Shown here in pieces: positions 21,901-33,176 of a stretch of DNA of 64,000 bases. The stretch spans positions 181,824,015 through 181,888,014 of the forward strand of contig OY282558.1 in the NCBI GenBank assembly GCA_958295665.1, read 5' to 3'. Both the position numbers and the translations under genes were made by a program. Every line of letters begins with the position of its first letter. Position 1 is the stretch's first letter. The stretch comes from Tipula vernalis (lineage: Eukaryota; Arthropoda; Insecta; Diptera; Tipulidae). Under the pieces are notes generated by a model that ran no database searches, was not told the DNA's origin, and saw only the letters and a program-made list of their open reading frames with translations.

Positions 21901-22130
21901 TTTAATTCCAAATGACTTTCATTGGCGCTACTTGTATGACGCAAGTATGATCATTTTGTAAATCGTTTATTCCTTTTGGCTGAAGTACAGCAGAGCGGTT
22001 AGATAATAACTTTTTCTTGCCTGGCATTCTCGCACTCGTTCTAGCCTATTCTTTATCGGTTTTGACTCGATTTTATGCGGTTCATCTGTACGCCATGCTT
22101 TCCTCCGTTCAGCTCCCGATTTCCATATAT
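18950..22130 (-). pseudogene. decayed Helitron (Rep/helicase)
   Basis: Minus-strand fragments match a Helitron RepHel protein, which replicates by a rolling-circle mechanism, in the expected order. From high to low coordinate: a basic Arg-rich N-terminus (about 22100), then FGLMCFIYDRLWFENDLK (about 21800), then YGILGQIINIPVDENTMV and HKSSYL (21250-21130). Next are LQTLYKLKNNGCEISKREAA (about 20500) and the HUH endonuclease motif FQHRVSPHAHILL (about 20340). PCRSTTILTPM follows (20160), then AAYVVEYVNKTNR around the expected catalytic tyrosines (about 19870). The C-terminal helicase end is VDVSDSLANGAL (about 19460) and LPLVRVHKSRARTFSEIV (about 19220). The central helicase, including the Walker A region, is missing: the Rep part runs almost directly into the helicase end. 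Stops and frameshifts are frequent. A hairpin element interrupts the N-terminal part. The Helitron termini were not identified. Confidence 0.85.
21466..21753. mobile_element. 288-bp hairpin (foldback) MITE inside the Helitron
   Basis: The sequence is an almost complete palindrome. The left end GAGTGGTACAGTTAGTTGTA and the right end are exact complements. A second matched block (CATGATATTTCGTCCCATGA) continues the arms to a small loop near 21583-21594. The right arm has about 50 extra A/T bases. No coding capacity and no certain target duplication. The Helitron frame resumes on its far side, so the element inserted later. Confidence 0.75.
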
Positions 22131-22153
22131 CGTGTTAGAAAATATTGACACTA

Positions 22154-22819
22154 GGGGGTCAATTCTCGTTCTATGAAAAAACCTAATGAAAAAAAAGTTT
22201 TCATTTTGATTCCATCAAGTCTTTTTCATTTATAACATTTCACACAACGACAATAAGCAATTCTCGATGTCCAAATGAAAAAGAATCGTGAGAAAAACGC
22301 TGAATAAGTTATTTCCATAGTAAGCTACACTGTAAACACATATTTTTTCGAGTTCCATGTATATTTCCGCTAGCTGATACAACAATTGGTTTAAATATTA
22401 GCTAAATAAATGATAAAGTAGATTTAGTTAATCAGTTTTTGTCATTGGCTGTCAAAATATAAAGTAAATTATAAAATTGACCAAATTATTTTTAAAACTT
22501 AACTAAATTAATTATTTGGAGGCTTTTCTTAAATAAACGGAATAGTTTTTAATAGATTTACTTGTTAGTTAAGTTTAAAGTGAATCATATTATAGTTCCA
22601 ATGCACATTTAATGGTAAAAATACAAATTTAGTTTTTATAGAATTTTATTTCCATATTTATGATGTTCTCACCGCCAAAATGGTCGGTGAGAAAGTTTTA
22701 TTCAAATGAAAAGATTTTGAAGTCATTTTTTTCCTTCTCAAGGAACATAAATCGGAAATGTGTATTTCTCACTGAAAATGCTTTTCATTTTACTTTTCAC
22801 GGAACGAGAATTGACCCCC
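22154..22819. mobile_element. inverted-repeat element, about 666 bp
   Basis: The left end GGGGGTCAATTCTCGTTC is repeated as its exact complement at the right end, with a further partial match (CTATGAAAA / CCGTGAAAA). The interior is AT-rich with 'tttttcattt'-like repeats and has no transposase. CTA lies to the left and GTAG to the right, so the target duplication is unclear. It starts just upstream of the Helitron relic. Confidence 0.6.
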
Positions 22820-24471
22820 AGTAGATTACGAATAAAGAATAAAACAGAGGTAACGGTTCTATTATAATTGTTATCTATTTTACAATTATTTCAAAAAGCT
22901 ATATATAAAAAATAATATTCTAATTGCAGAAATGTGGAACTTATTCACAGTTGAAATCAATATAATAGGTGGTCGTAATTAAGTGAAGCGAAGTGTATAT
23001 TATATTGCAATCAACCTTAATATAAATCTAGGAGGCACTGATTTGATTGTTCGGAAGAAATTTGTTGTTGTACTGCTATGTAAAATGTATTTTGATTTAT
23101 TTTCGTCGCACGATTTGTTTTCCGAATATAAAAATGTATGTTACACTTATGTGGAGTTCTATGGTACAAAAAAATTTCTGTAAATCAAGAAAAAATGATT
23201 TACAGCAATTTTGTGCGTACTATGGGGAAATATTATTGATGTTTTTTTTTATGTAAATCAATTTTGAGAAATTGAGATATTTTGATAAATTTACCCCACG
23301 TTTCTTGCAGCAAAATTATAAATGTCAATTATGATAATAATAACAACAATAAATGAGACTCCAGATTTGTAATTTGTTATTCATGAATCAAAATTACAAA
23401 ATTGTTTATATTTTTTACGACTACGTAGCCACAAAAGTTTACAGTTTCTATTTCAAATATAGATCATGTTTTCCGAAAGAGGCAGCACGATCAAAGACAA
23501 AGAACAGAGCGCAGATGTCACTACAAAATCAAAAAAAAATATTACTGACGTTTGTCAAACGGACGTTTATAAAAACTTACAATACAATTTTTGACAGCAA
23601 ATATTTAGTGATACCTAGTGGCATTATGTGAAAGTTGCTTATGCTTTCGGAGTTTTCCGAAAAGTGGTAGTTCTTTATATAAACAAAATTTCTCCCAGCA
23701 GCTAATCTCACATCTAAAAAAAAACTGTTGGTTTCCATCACAAAATAAATTTGCTTGTACGTTCTATGGGACACGTTTAAAAGTGCTATATTTCAAAAAT
23801 TGCATAGAACTCAACATAACACGACCGTCACAGAATTTCGCTAGAAAAAGTTTCACTTCAATAAATAAATAAACATAATAATTAAACGTAAATTAAAAGT
23901 AAAAAAAATTACATTTATAATCATTGTTTATGGGATAATAGTTTGGGCCAATTTTCACAAACATGGTTTCCTTAATCAAGAAAACCTATAAAATTTTATT
24001 AAATTAGTATTAGTGAATTATTATTAGTAAACATAGCTAGAATTAAAACACATAGTTTAAGAAATTGGGCTCACATATAATTTCAAAGCTCAAAATTCAA
24101 ATATATTTGTATCTTAAAACAGCGTTTAAGAAATTATCGTCAGTTTATGAACATAGGCAGTAATATGAATAATGAAAATACCGTTACGTCACATTTTGAG
24201 TGATTGTTACGATTTACTCATTGAATGCTAAACTAAAATTTCGATTATAGAAAAAAAAAATTAATTTACTGATGTTAATTTTTCAAAGCTGTAACATATT
24301 TTATTTATCTGCAGAAAGTTAATCGTTATATTATATACATATAAATAAACATATTATTATGTATTTTATATTTATATATATGTATATGTATATTTATACA
24401 GATTAGTATTATGTATAATAAAATAAAAGTGAACAAAAAGCGTAAAATTCAATTTATATGAATTTATATAG
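22820..24471. other. AT-rich DNA upstream of host exons
   Basis: Probably intron or intergenic DNA before the exon at 24472. Frames at 22983-23256, 23353-23631 and 23618-23872 have no recognised motif and use low-complexity A/T codons. A 20-bp-scale TATA microsatellite-like tract lies near 24340-24400. Confidence 0.35.
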
Positions 24472-25608
24472 CTGACGATACTATAGCAGATAAAGAGGGT
24501 GGAACATCAATTTCGGCGGCAAGCCCTTTGCCACCACAAGAAATAACTGAGCATATTATAAAATCACCACCGGAGCCAACACGCGTTAAATCACCAGAGC
24601 AAATTTTAATGCGATCACCCGATCCAGTTAATTGGACTGTACCACTTGATACTGGTAAAACATTCACTGTAACACAGAATGTTCGTGATGGTTGGTTTCG
24701 ATTTTATTAATAAAAATAATCTTGCAAATATTTAAAATTAACTTCCATTTTTTTTTTTTTTTTTTTTTTCATTTTTAGGGGACACTATAATTCGTCCTCA
24801 AAGTGAATTTAAGGCATCGACTCCAGTTGATAAACCACCTCCGGCACCAATGTCAGCACCACCCGAACTTGCTGAACAAGCAAAAATGGAAGGTTCGTTT
24901 TAATACTAAACTAAAAAAACAAATCGTTTATATTTGAAATATTGAGCTGAGATTATTATTTATAAAATAAATCGATTTCCATTTAATTGTTTGCCACACT
25001 TAAAAAGTCTGGGTCATCTCCATTTAAAGGACAACAGGATTTTTTTCAAACTTTTTTAACTCATTGTTAATTTCGATTGTATTATTTTTATAAATTGGCA
25101 TATTTATAGACTCGAACTTGAACACATTTTGGTAAACAATTTCATTAGTTTATATAGAAAGTATTGTGGCCTCTTGGAATAGACTAATCCAAAAAAAAAA
25201 AAAAACATATAAAAAATAGTCAAAGCTCGCGTCATTCCATCTAATGTTATTTTGAAATATTATATTACATTATGAATAGCTTGGAAAACTGAACCGAAAC
25301 CAGGTGAACTAGAAACATCCACTACAACATCTAGTTCATCGATAACACCAAATATTAATCAGCAATTATCACCACAACCACCACCACCACTACCACAAAC
25401 ATCATCGGATATTTCTGAAAAACGAGTACCAGGCTCTACAATAAGGTGTTTAGAAGATCCTAGTTTTGATCCTGAAATTAATTCACCGTCTGGTAGTCGA
25501 AATCCAACCGCGACATCTGCTACGGATGTTTTAGAAAAGGCTAGAAATCGATTTGATCGTTTCTGGGGTGGTAGCAATACCGAGCAACCAGAAGAAGAAA
25601 ATGTTTAA
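24472..25608 (+). CDS. 3' terminal exons of an unidentified proline/serine-rich protein
   Basis: Three exons can be joined in one frame: 24472-24690, 24779-24892 and 25280-25608 (TAA). All three junctions have GT donors and AG acceptors, and every intron has the same phase (one base before the junction), which supports the model. The product is about 220 residues of C-terminal tail. Exon 1 carries SPPEPTRVKSPEQILMRSPD then PVNWTVPLDTGKTFTVTQNV. Exon 2 carries RPQSEFKASTPVDKPPPAP, and exon 3 carries LSPQPPPPLPQTSS and a final VLEKARNRFDRFWGG. No catalytic domain, membrane segment or signal is visible; it looks disordered with SP motifs and an SH3- or EVH1-type proline run. The 5' part of the gene lies outside what I can recognise. 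Base use is less AT-rich than the flanks. I could not name the family. Confidence 0.75.
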
Positions 25609-28600
25609 ATCAATTACATACAAATCTTATGTCAAGTTTTTTTTACTTAATTAATTTTCTGTCCGTTATCTAAATACATATATCCAATTTCTTAAATTTC
25701 TATAATATTTATTATTTATGATGATGTTGATGATGATTGACTATGTATTACAATATTATTAATGTTTTGACCTATATACACTTATTTAATATTAATTTTG
25801 TTTTTTAAATTTTATTAAGATAATAATATTGATTTAAATTGTGTTAAAAAAAAAAATCTTTCAGATATAACCTAAAAATTTTATTATTTTTAAAATAATT
25901 ATACGATAATAGTTAAATTTAAAATTAAAATAAACAAAAAAAAAAATCAACAAACTTGCTATACAGGGTAGAGTTAAGTAATTTTATTTTACGTTAAACT
26001 GGTTTGTATTTGATAGATTTGAGTTTATATAAAAATTTTAATTATTGTATGCATTTTGATTTCTAGTATATGTATTTTTATAAAAATATTTTTGTTTTAG
26101 AAAAAAAAAATCAAAATTTAATATAAAAAATTATAAATTGATTGAGTTATGAGAAATTGATGTGCTTAAAGTATATTATACATTGTTATTAGATATTATA
26201 CTTGAATTATAATTTTGATTAATTTATTATACCATATGTAAATGGAATACTATATATATATATATGCATACATACAATATTCCTATAATTAAAGTTATGT
26301 CATGAATTTTTTGTTTGTTTTATATTTATACTATGATTGTTGATAAGTAAAAACAAAAATAAATAAAATATGATTTGATAACATATATACCAATATTTAT
26401 ATAACAATAAATTATTACACTAAAAATATAAGAATATTAATTTCCAGAGACAAAACGAAATTCAAAAATTAACAATACCAAGCATCAGGATATAAACAAA
26501 AGGCCTGAGTGGAGAATGTAAAAATCGTGATGATTTATTTAAAATAAATACCATGAATAATTTTTTATTATAATTAATATTAGTTTTATATAGATTTTAT
26601 AATTTAATATATTATTTATTAATAAACAAAAAAATTGGAAATAAATTATTTTATAATAAATAGATAGAATTAAACAAAATATTGATAATCGTAATTATAC
26701 AAAATGTTATATACACGGTGGGCCAGTGAAAGGTTCACCAGTTTTTTTTACACGTCATTTTGGCAAAATGGCTTTGAAAGAACTGGTTCACTTTACTGCC
26801 GCACCCTGTATGTATCTAATATATATAAAAAAACATTTTCTTTGGAAATGATTTCTGATTTTGATAACTCCGGTTTAAGTTGGTTGTTTAGCAAAGATAT
26901 TTATTACAAAACCGCACAAATTTAATAGTTTTTCCTTTTTAAAATTTTAAAATAACATTTAACGGCAGTCTTCACCGATACTAATTAAATTTCTCTCATT
27001 TTTCGCCATTCTTGAAAACCAACTTAAACCTAGTGAAAAGAAAACTTCTGCACTTCCAACGGCAAAATAGTTTCTATACTGCCATCAAAGAGTATTACAC
27101 TTTTATATAATTGATTCATTATTTTTATTGGTATTTAGGCCAATCTTATTTGTTTTTGTTGTTTTTTTTTTATTCAGTAGTATAGTCAACTTTAAATAAA
27201 ATTATAAACGTTTTTATTTTCAAACAATAATTTATTTCTAACTATACACAATACAAAACTTTTATAAATGAAACGTAAACAAGCCTCCTGCCTTAATCTA
27301 CACTTGACAGTAGGTATGACCCCCTCAAAAAAAAAAAAGATCGATAAATGAAAAATAATAAAATACTTACATTATAATTTACCAATACGTAAAATTTATT
27401 TTATTAAAAACAAATTACATTAAATTTTAAAACTATATTTAAAACTCTATACTCGTAAGAGATATTATCTGCTATGCCAAATAAAATTAGTTGTTCCAGT
27501 ATTGGAAGCTAATAAGTTGCTTTTAAAATATACATTGTCTCGAAATAAAACAAAAAATATACGCTGAAATAATATGCACTTACACATAATCCGTCTAAAA
27601 TACTTAAATACAAAAAAAAAAAAGCTTTTGAAATTACAAAATTATACAAATTAAGCTTCACACTTCAAATTTCTTGTTTTAATTTTTAATTAGCATATAT
27701 ATATAAAAATATACCAAAAAAATAATATGTACCAGAGCCTATATCTGCTCTATCACTAAAATGGCCCGTCCGTTGTTTAATTAACAATTAAATTTCATTA
27801 ATTTACAACAACAAAACATATACAAAAAAATAATTACTAAATATTTTTTTATATAAGAAAATTATTTATTGGCCATGTTATAATTTTTTTTTAAAGCTAA
27901 ATGTACAATTTAAAAAAAAAAAATATTTATTAACTTAAAAAATATTTTGCTTACTTAAGCGAATAAATAATTAAGCAAACAGTATATTATGGTATTTATT
28001 TATTAATATAAAAATTAATTCAATATTTTATAGCAGATTTAAATTTTTTTTTTTTAAGAACTGGTAACATTTATTACGAACTAGAAACTAAAAAAAAAAA
28101 CATCAGTTAACCATTGAATAATATTTTCACTGTCCCCATGTGTGTGTGTTGTAAAATGGTCCTTGTTTACGAATTTATTAACAGAGAACAAAAGTATTCA
28201 TTTATTATTTCACATTTTTAATTTGATATTGAGAATAAAATTAATTTCAGCATAAATACAAAACAAATTAAAGGAATAGAAAATATAAAGACAAAAAAAA
28301 AAAAATTTGATTAAAAAAAAAAGATAAAATATAACATTAAAAAAAAAAAAATCTAGTTTCAGGAATTATATACATTAAGTACGAATTGTTTAGTAATTTA
28401 TAAAATTATCTAGTTGCTAATAATAACGACACTATAATATAAAATATTATGTAATTTTCATATAATGTAATTTGTATAATTTAATTGGAGTTCAGTGGGC
28501 TTCTAAAAAAAAAATTGTATCGATTGATGTGCTCGGGGTATTTAGTTTATAACACAATACGGAAAGCTATAATTAACATCTAGTATATATAGATTTATAT

Positions 28601-29423
28601 ATAAGCGAATTTTTGTAGGCTGTGAGGTGATACAATTTCTATATTATTAACTAACAATCTCAATATAATACATACATACAAATATTTGTCTTGGAATAAC
28701 ACTATAAAAGAGACAAATATTTAATTAAATTATACAAATCTTTGTGTGACCTAAAATTTAGTAACTCAAAATTTATTAAAATTTAAATGTAATATTACCT
28801 GAAATGAAATTATTATAATACTTTAATCTATTTATTATTAGAAAAATATAATAATTAACAAATAAAAATTATTGTTTTAATTAAAATGCTTGTGAGACGT
28901 CAACTTATAACTACTTTTGAGATAAAAAGCAACCTCCATTTCCAATTTATCTGTCGAAATTTGTCTTTGCGTGACAAAAATGAATTAATTTCGCCGACAT
29001 TTTCAACGATTAATACCGTGACATCAATTTCTTAAGGGACCGAATTAAGTCGGCGGCGAAAATTTTTTTTTGTGGCGAAATTAATTCATTTTCAATATAA
29101 ATTAAATTTACATCTAATTTTTTTTTAAAATTAAATAATTTTGCACGGATTTAATTGAATTTTAAAAGTTGGCGCGAATTTAATTCATATTGAAAAAGAA
29201 TTAAATTAGCACAAAATAATTTCAAATTTATCGGTGAAATGAATTCTTTTCCCAATTGAATTTAACTCCAACTACAAATAAGAATTTTGTTCCGCAAAAA
29301 AAAAAATTAGAAAGTTGAAATACAACCCTCCCTAGTCATCGAAATTGAAATGAATTTAACGTCTTGAAATGAACTTAATCTGAAATATCCTATATACCTT
29401 CATGAAAAATTTCTAAGGAAACT
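25609..29423. other. very AT-rich 3' flank
   Basis: The first part is probably 3' UTR of the gene ending at 25608; AATAAA-type signals are frequent (for example near 26357). The remainder is dominated by A and T runs. Around 28960-29270 'gaattaatttcgc' and 'gaatttaattcat' strings recur in both orientations without a clear boundary. Apart from the small MITE at 26714, no gene or element was recognised. Confidence 0.4.
26714..26808. mobile_element. 95-bp MITE with TA duplication
   Basis: The left end CACGGTGGGCCAGTGAAAGG and the complement of the right end, CAGGGTGCGGCAGTAAAGTG, match at most positions over about 30 bases. TA lies directly outside both ends. This is the layout of a small Tc1/mariner-type deletion derivative. 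It has no coding capacity; the open frame that covers it is a by-product. Confidence 0.55.
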
Positions 29424-29640
29424 TAGGTTAGGTTAGGTTAGGATGGCTGTTCTAAGGACTGGTATAGACACAAAAATGGTCCGTAGCCACATAAAAACAT
29501 TTCTCAACCCTACTCATTGAACCATCCGGATCTTACAACGAAGCGTTGAATGCACCTGACACCCATCTCGTTGAGATCCGCAAGGTCGTTGAAGAGCGTG
29601 GCTCTTAAAATCTTCCATCTGCTTAATGCTAGACGGGGCT
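29424..29640 (-). repeat. repeat fragment with four TTAGG units at its end
   Basis: Four exact TTAGG units (29424-29443) are followed by ATGGCTGTTCTAAGGACTGG. TTAGG is the usual insect telomere repeat, but four units next to a repeat that also occurs at 7611 suggest the tail of a dispersed element rather than a telomere remnant. Read on the minus strand this would be a 3' end with a CCTAA tail. No coding motif is visible in the 200 bases after it. Confidence 0.4.
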
Positions 29641-30859
29641 ATGACGACAGATTTATTTCACTTGTTTGACGATTAAAAGTAAATCAAAAACTGTGCTCTG
29701 CTTGTCATCGGTCGTGTTTATTTACCAGTTTAATACTGCTCCCGAAATTTCCTTTATTGCGTGTCATAAATCATTTTCATTCTTGAGTATTCTATTTATG
29801 ACCCGTAATCATCTGGAAATATCGTTTTATGGCTTGTGATAATTAATCATCATTCATAATCGTCGACGGGCGATGTTGTGAATGTACCTATTTGTGTCGT
29901 TATTCATTTATTCTTGAATCACTAAACCATGCCTTCCTTTGTACGCTACATCTCGGACGTTCATGTTTTTTACTAGATCATTATGAATTTGATCGTTGGT
30001 GTATAAAGATGTTTCGATGTCCACAATAAATAACCGAAATAAACACATTGACCTTCCTGTTTATATTACGCGCTAGCCGTCCGAGCTATCGCTGTTCACA
30101 ATGTGGACTTGTTGTATGATGGCCATAATCATCACATCACCCCTGGTTACGCATGAATTATGATGAATGTTTCCAGCCCTGTTAATTTTATAAGCCTGAA
30201 TGTCAATATCATTATACACTTAAATCTGGTCTTTTGTAAAGATTTCGTGTAGTTGGTATGACTGAATTGCCTATGAATCGGGTTTTGTGTTTCATTTTTT
30301 TATTGTTTTTTGGCCTCTGTATTTTTCTGATTTACCAAATCGAAAATATTGGGATTGCCATGAACAATTAATATATTTGTCAATTAAAAAATGCCTAAAA
30401 ATCAAACTGATTACAGTTACAGACAGACAAATTAAATTCTTAATAACAATTTAATTACATTGTCGGCCAGTTTTGTGGCAATCAACATAGTTATCACCAC
30501 ATCGGACATTTTTTACATCATTTGTCAACATCGCCTCATTACAACATAACTTGTGGATTATTAACATCATCATATCGGTATTATCATCAATTATAATCCA
30601 GTTTAACAGTGTTATCATCAACATCAACTTGCAGTACAATTTATAAAAGCCATAGTTAGAAAATTCAGATCAACTTCATCATCATCACATCAAATCAAAT
30701 TGACTCGTAAGTTATTGTTATAGTAGTTTATGATTTCATTGATTGTCTTCAAAATTTATTAGCATTATCTTAACTACAAAATATTGTTTTAAATCCATTA
30801 TTGAATACTATTTTAATTGTGTAATCTTGTGGAAGAATATTGATTTGAGAGCCTTGTGT
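29641..30859. other. probable 5' region of the BEL/Pao element
   Basis: This less AT-rich stretch precedes the BEL/Pao gag frame and may contain its 5' LTR and leader. 'catcatcat'/'atcatcaac' strings are frequent from 30540 to 30700. I found no matching copy downstream of the pol end (36091-36300), so LTR limits cannot be given. A primer-binding site was not recognised. Confidence 0.35.
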
Positions 30860-33176
30860 AAATATTGGGTCTGATAGTGAGAATAATGAAGTATCGTCGA
30901 AAATTAAACATATAGACGTTCTAAAACGCCAGCGAAGTGCGTTTAAGGATCAGCTGACTCAATTTAAAAATAAGTTGTCAGTACTATCCACTTTAGGGGA
31001 AATCGAGTCTAATATTCGGAGGTTACAGTTAATGTATGACAAATACCACCAAGTGCAGTTACTAATTGAAGTTCAAGATGACACGGCATCGACGGATCGT
31101 GTGTCATTTGAAGAAGACTTCGAATACGTCGAAGGTATGTTGTTGAACAAGCTTCATGCAATCAACAAAATTGAAAATCAACCGAAGGAAGCTATTAATT
31201 TCGAAACGTCGACTAACAGCACTCAAATCGAGCAAAGCAGCTCATCTAAGTCAATAAAGCTACCTGAACTTAAGCTACCACTATTTAGTGGAGCCGAAAG
31301 TGATTGGCTAGCTTTTAGAGATGTCTTTCGCGATCTCATTCATAGTAAAACCCAAATCGATTCCACTGTTAAGTTTGTATACTTGTTATCTCACATTCGT
31401 TCTGGCAAGGCCTATAGTTTGATAGAAAATCTTCCTGTGACTTCAGATAATTATGAAGTCGCTTGGAAAACCTTGTGTGATCGTTAAAATAATACGACTT
31501 CAATTCAAAAGGTGCACATGAAAGCTTTATACGATGTTAAGACTCCACAGGAAAATTCATCAAATTCGTTACAAGTTTCCATTGATCATTCGCTTAAGAA
31601 CTATAATGCCCTCAAGTCGTTGCACATTCCAGTTGAGTCTTGGGACCTAATATTAATTCACCATTTAACAGAAAAACTGGACGCAGCTTCAAAAACTCAC
31701 ATTATTAAAAATTCCGAAACAACCAAATTATTAAAATTCGGACAATTTATAGGTAACCTAAGAAATCGTGTTTGTATTTTGGAAGCAGTTAGAGGCACAT
31801 CTATTTCAAAACATACAGCTGATCGCAAAGGATTTAACTATTCAAAGGATAAATCAACTTCGCTAATTGCCAACAGCTGTAATTGTCCGTATTGTGGTGA
31901 AACACATTTACTACCACATTGTACGGAATTTTCGGATACCAAACTAACACCAAAAATGCGTTTTCAGTTTACTCGAAGTCATGGCTTTTGTACAAATTGT
32001 CTAATAAGTAAACATAAGGTTGGTACATGTGACAAAGCACCTTGTAGTTTTTGTTCTCTGGAACACCATCGACTTCTTCATTTTGGTACCACTTCAAATT
32101 ATCAGGTTCATAAACACGTATCCACTAACTCTGGGCATAGCGTAGCTCAAGCTTCTCGAGATAGCAATCCGTCAAATCGAAATAATCAAACTGAATCCAA
32201 TATCGTTCAAACTGCTGGAATCTCATCGTGCAAATGTACACAACCATTAGACAATCAGTCATCGTGGTCTAATAAGGTAGATCAAATTCAAATTGGAACA
32301 GCTCTAATCAATGTCAATACAAGTTCAACCGAGAATTTATTGTGTAGGGCATTATTAGACAGCGGGTCACACCTGAACTTCGTCACTGAGTCGCTTGTAA
32401 ATTTACTAAAGGTCAGAAAACATTCAACACAAAAGGTTATATCGGATATCGGTGGGAACGAAACTATAATAAAAAACAAGGTTTCATTAACTACTCGTAT
32501 ATCGTCCAGAGTATCCAATTTTTCAAAAACCACGGATTTCTATATCATCCCAAGGATCACAAACTTGTTGCCAGCAAGTAGAGTCAGTTTTAATTTGAAA
32601 TCAATTTCTGCTGAAATTGAATTGGCAGATCCATACTTCCATGTACCAAATAAAGTTGACATTTTGCTTGGTGCAGAAGTTTACAATCGGTTATTCAATG
32701 GTACATCTATTAGAGTATTGAATAATCTACCACCATTTTATTCTACTGTATCCGGTTACTTAATTAGTGGTCGGATTAAGTCACATCAGGTCATTGAAGA
32801 ATATTCGTCCACATCACTGTGTACAAACGAAACATTACATAATGACATGCAACGCTTCTGGAACTTGGAAACAATTCCGGTTCAAAATCACTATTCATTA
32901 GATGAAAAATATTGTGAAGAACATTACATTAACAATCATAAACGTCTATGTTCCGGTCGTTATTCAGTCTCGCTTCCTTTAAATGATAACATAACCAACC
33001 TTGGTCTGTCAAATTTCACGTCGCTTAGGCAATTTCAATTCATTGAAAAGAAATTACTACGTCAACCGGAAACTTATTCGTTATATCGAAATTTTATGAA
33101 TGAATATTTGTCATTAGGACATGTGGAATTAGTCCGTGATCCAAATATCGTCCATAAATCATACAATAAGGTTTAA
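30860..33176 (+). pseudogene. BEL/Pao retrotransposon gag and protease part
   Basis: One plus-strand frame runs from about 30880 through 33176, broken by an in-frame TAA at 31485. The N-terminal part begins with KRQRSAFKDQLTQFKN and then LPELKLPLFSGAESDWLAF, typical of BEL/Pao gag. Next comes a Cys/His-rich block (CPYCGETHLLPHC, FCTNCLISKHKVGTC, CSFCSLEHHRLLH), the nucleocapsid-like knuckles. The aspartic protease follows with the active site LLDSGSHLNF. A second in-frame TAA (33174) falls just before the RT. No clear ATG was found at the start of the frame. The frame is otherwise intact, so decay is mild. Gag packages the RNA and the protease cuts the polyprotein in functional relatives; this copy cannot make it whole. 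Confidence 0.85.

Noticed and set aside
23353..23872. Overlapping frames upstream of the host exons as coding exons
   Set aside because: They overlap in different frames, have no motif and no matching splice signals.
29424..29443. Internal telomere remnant
   Set aside because: Only four TTAGG units, and the adjoining sequence resembles a dispersed repeat also seen at 7611.
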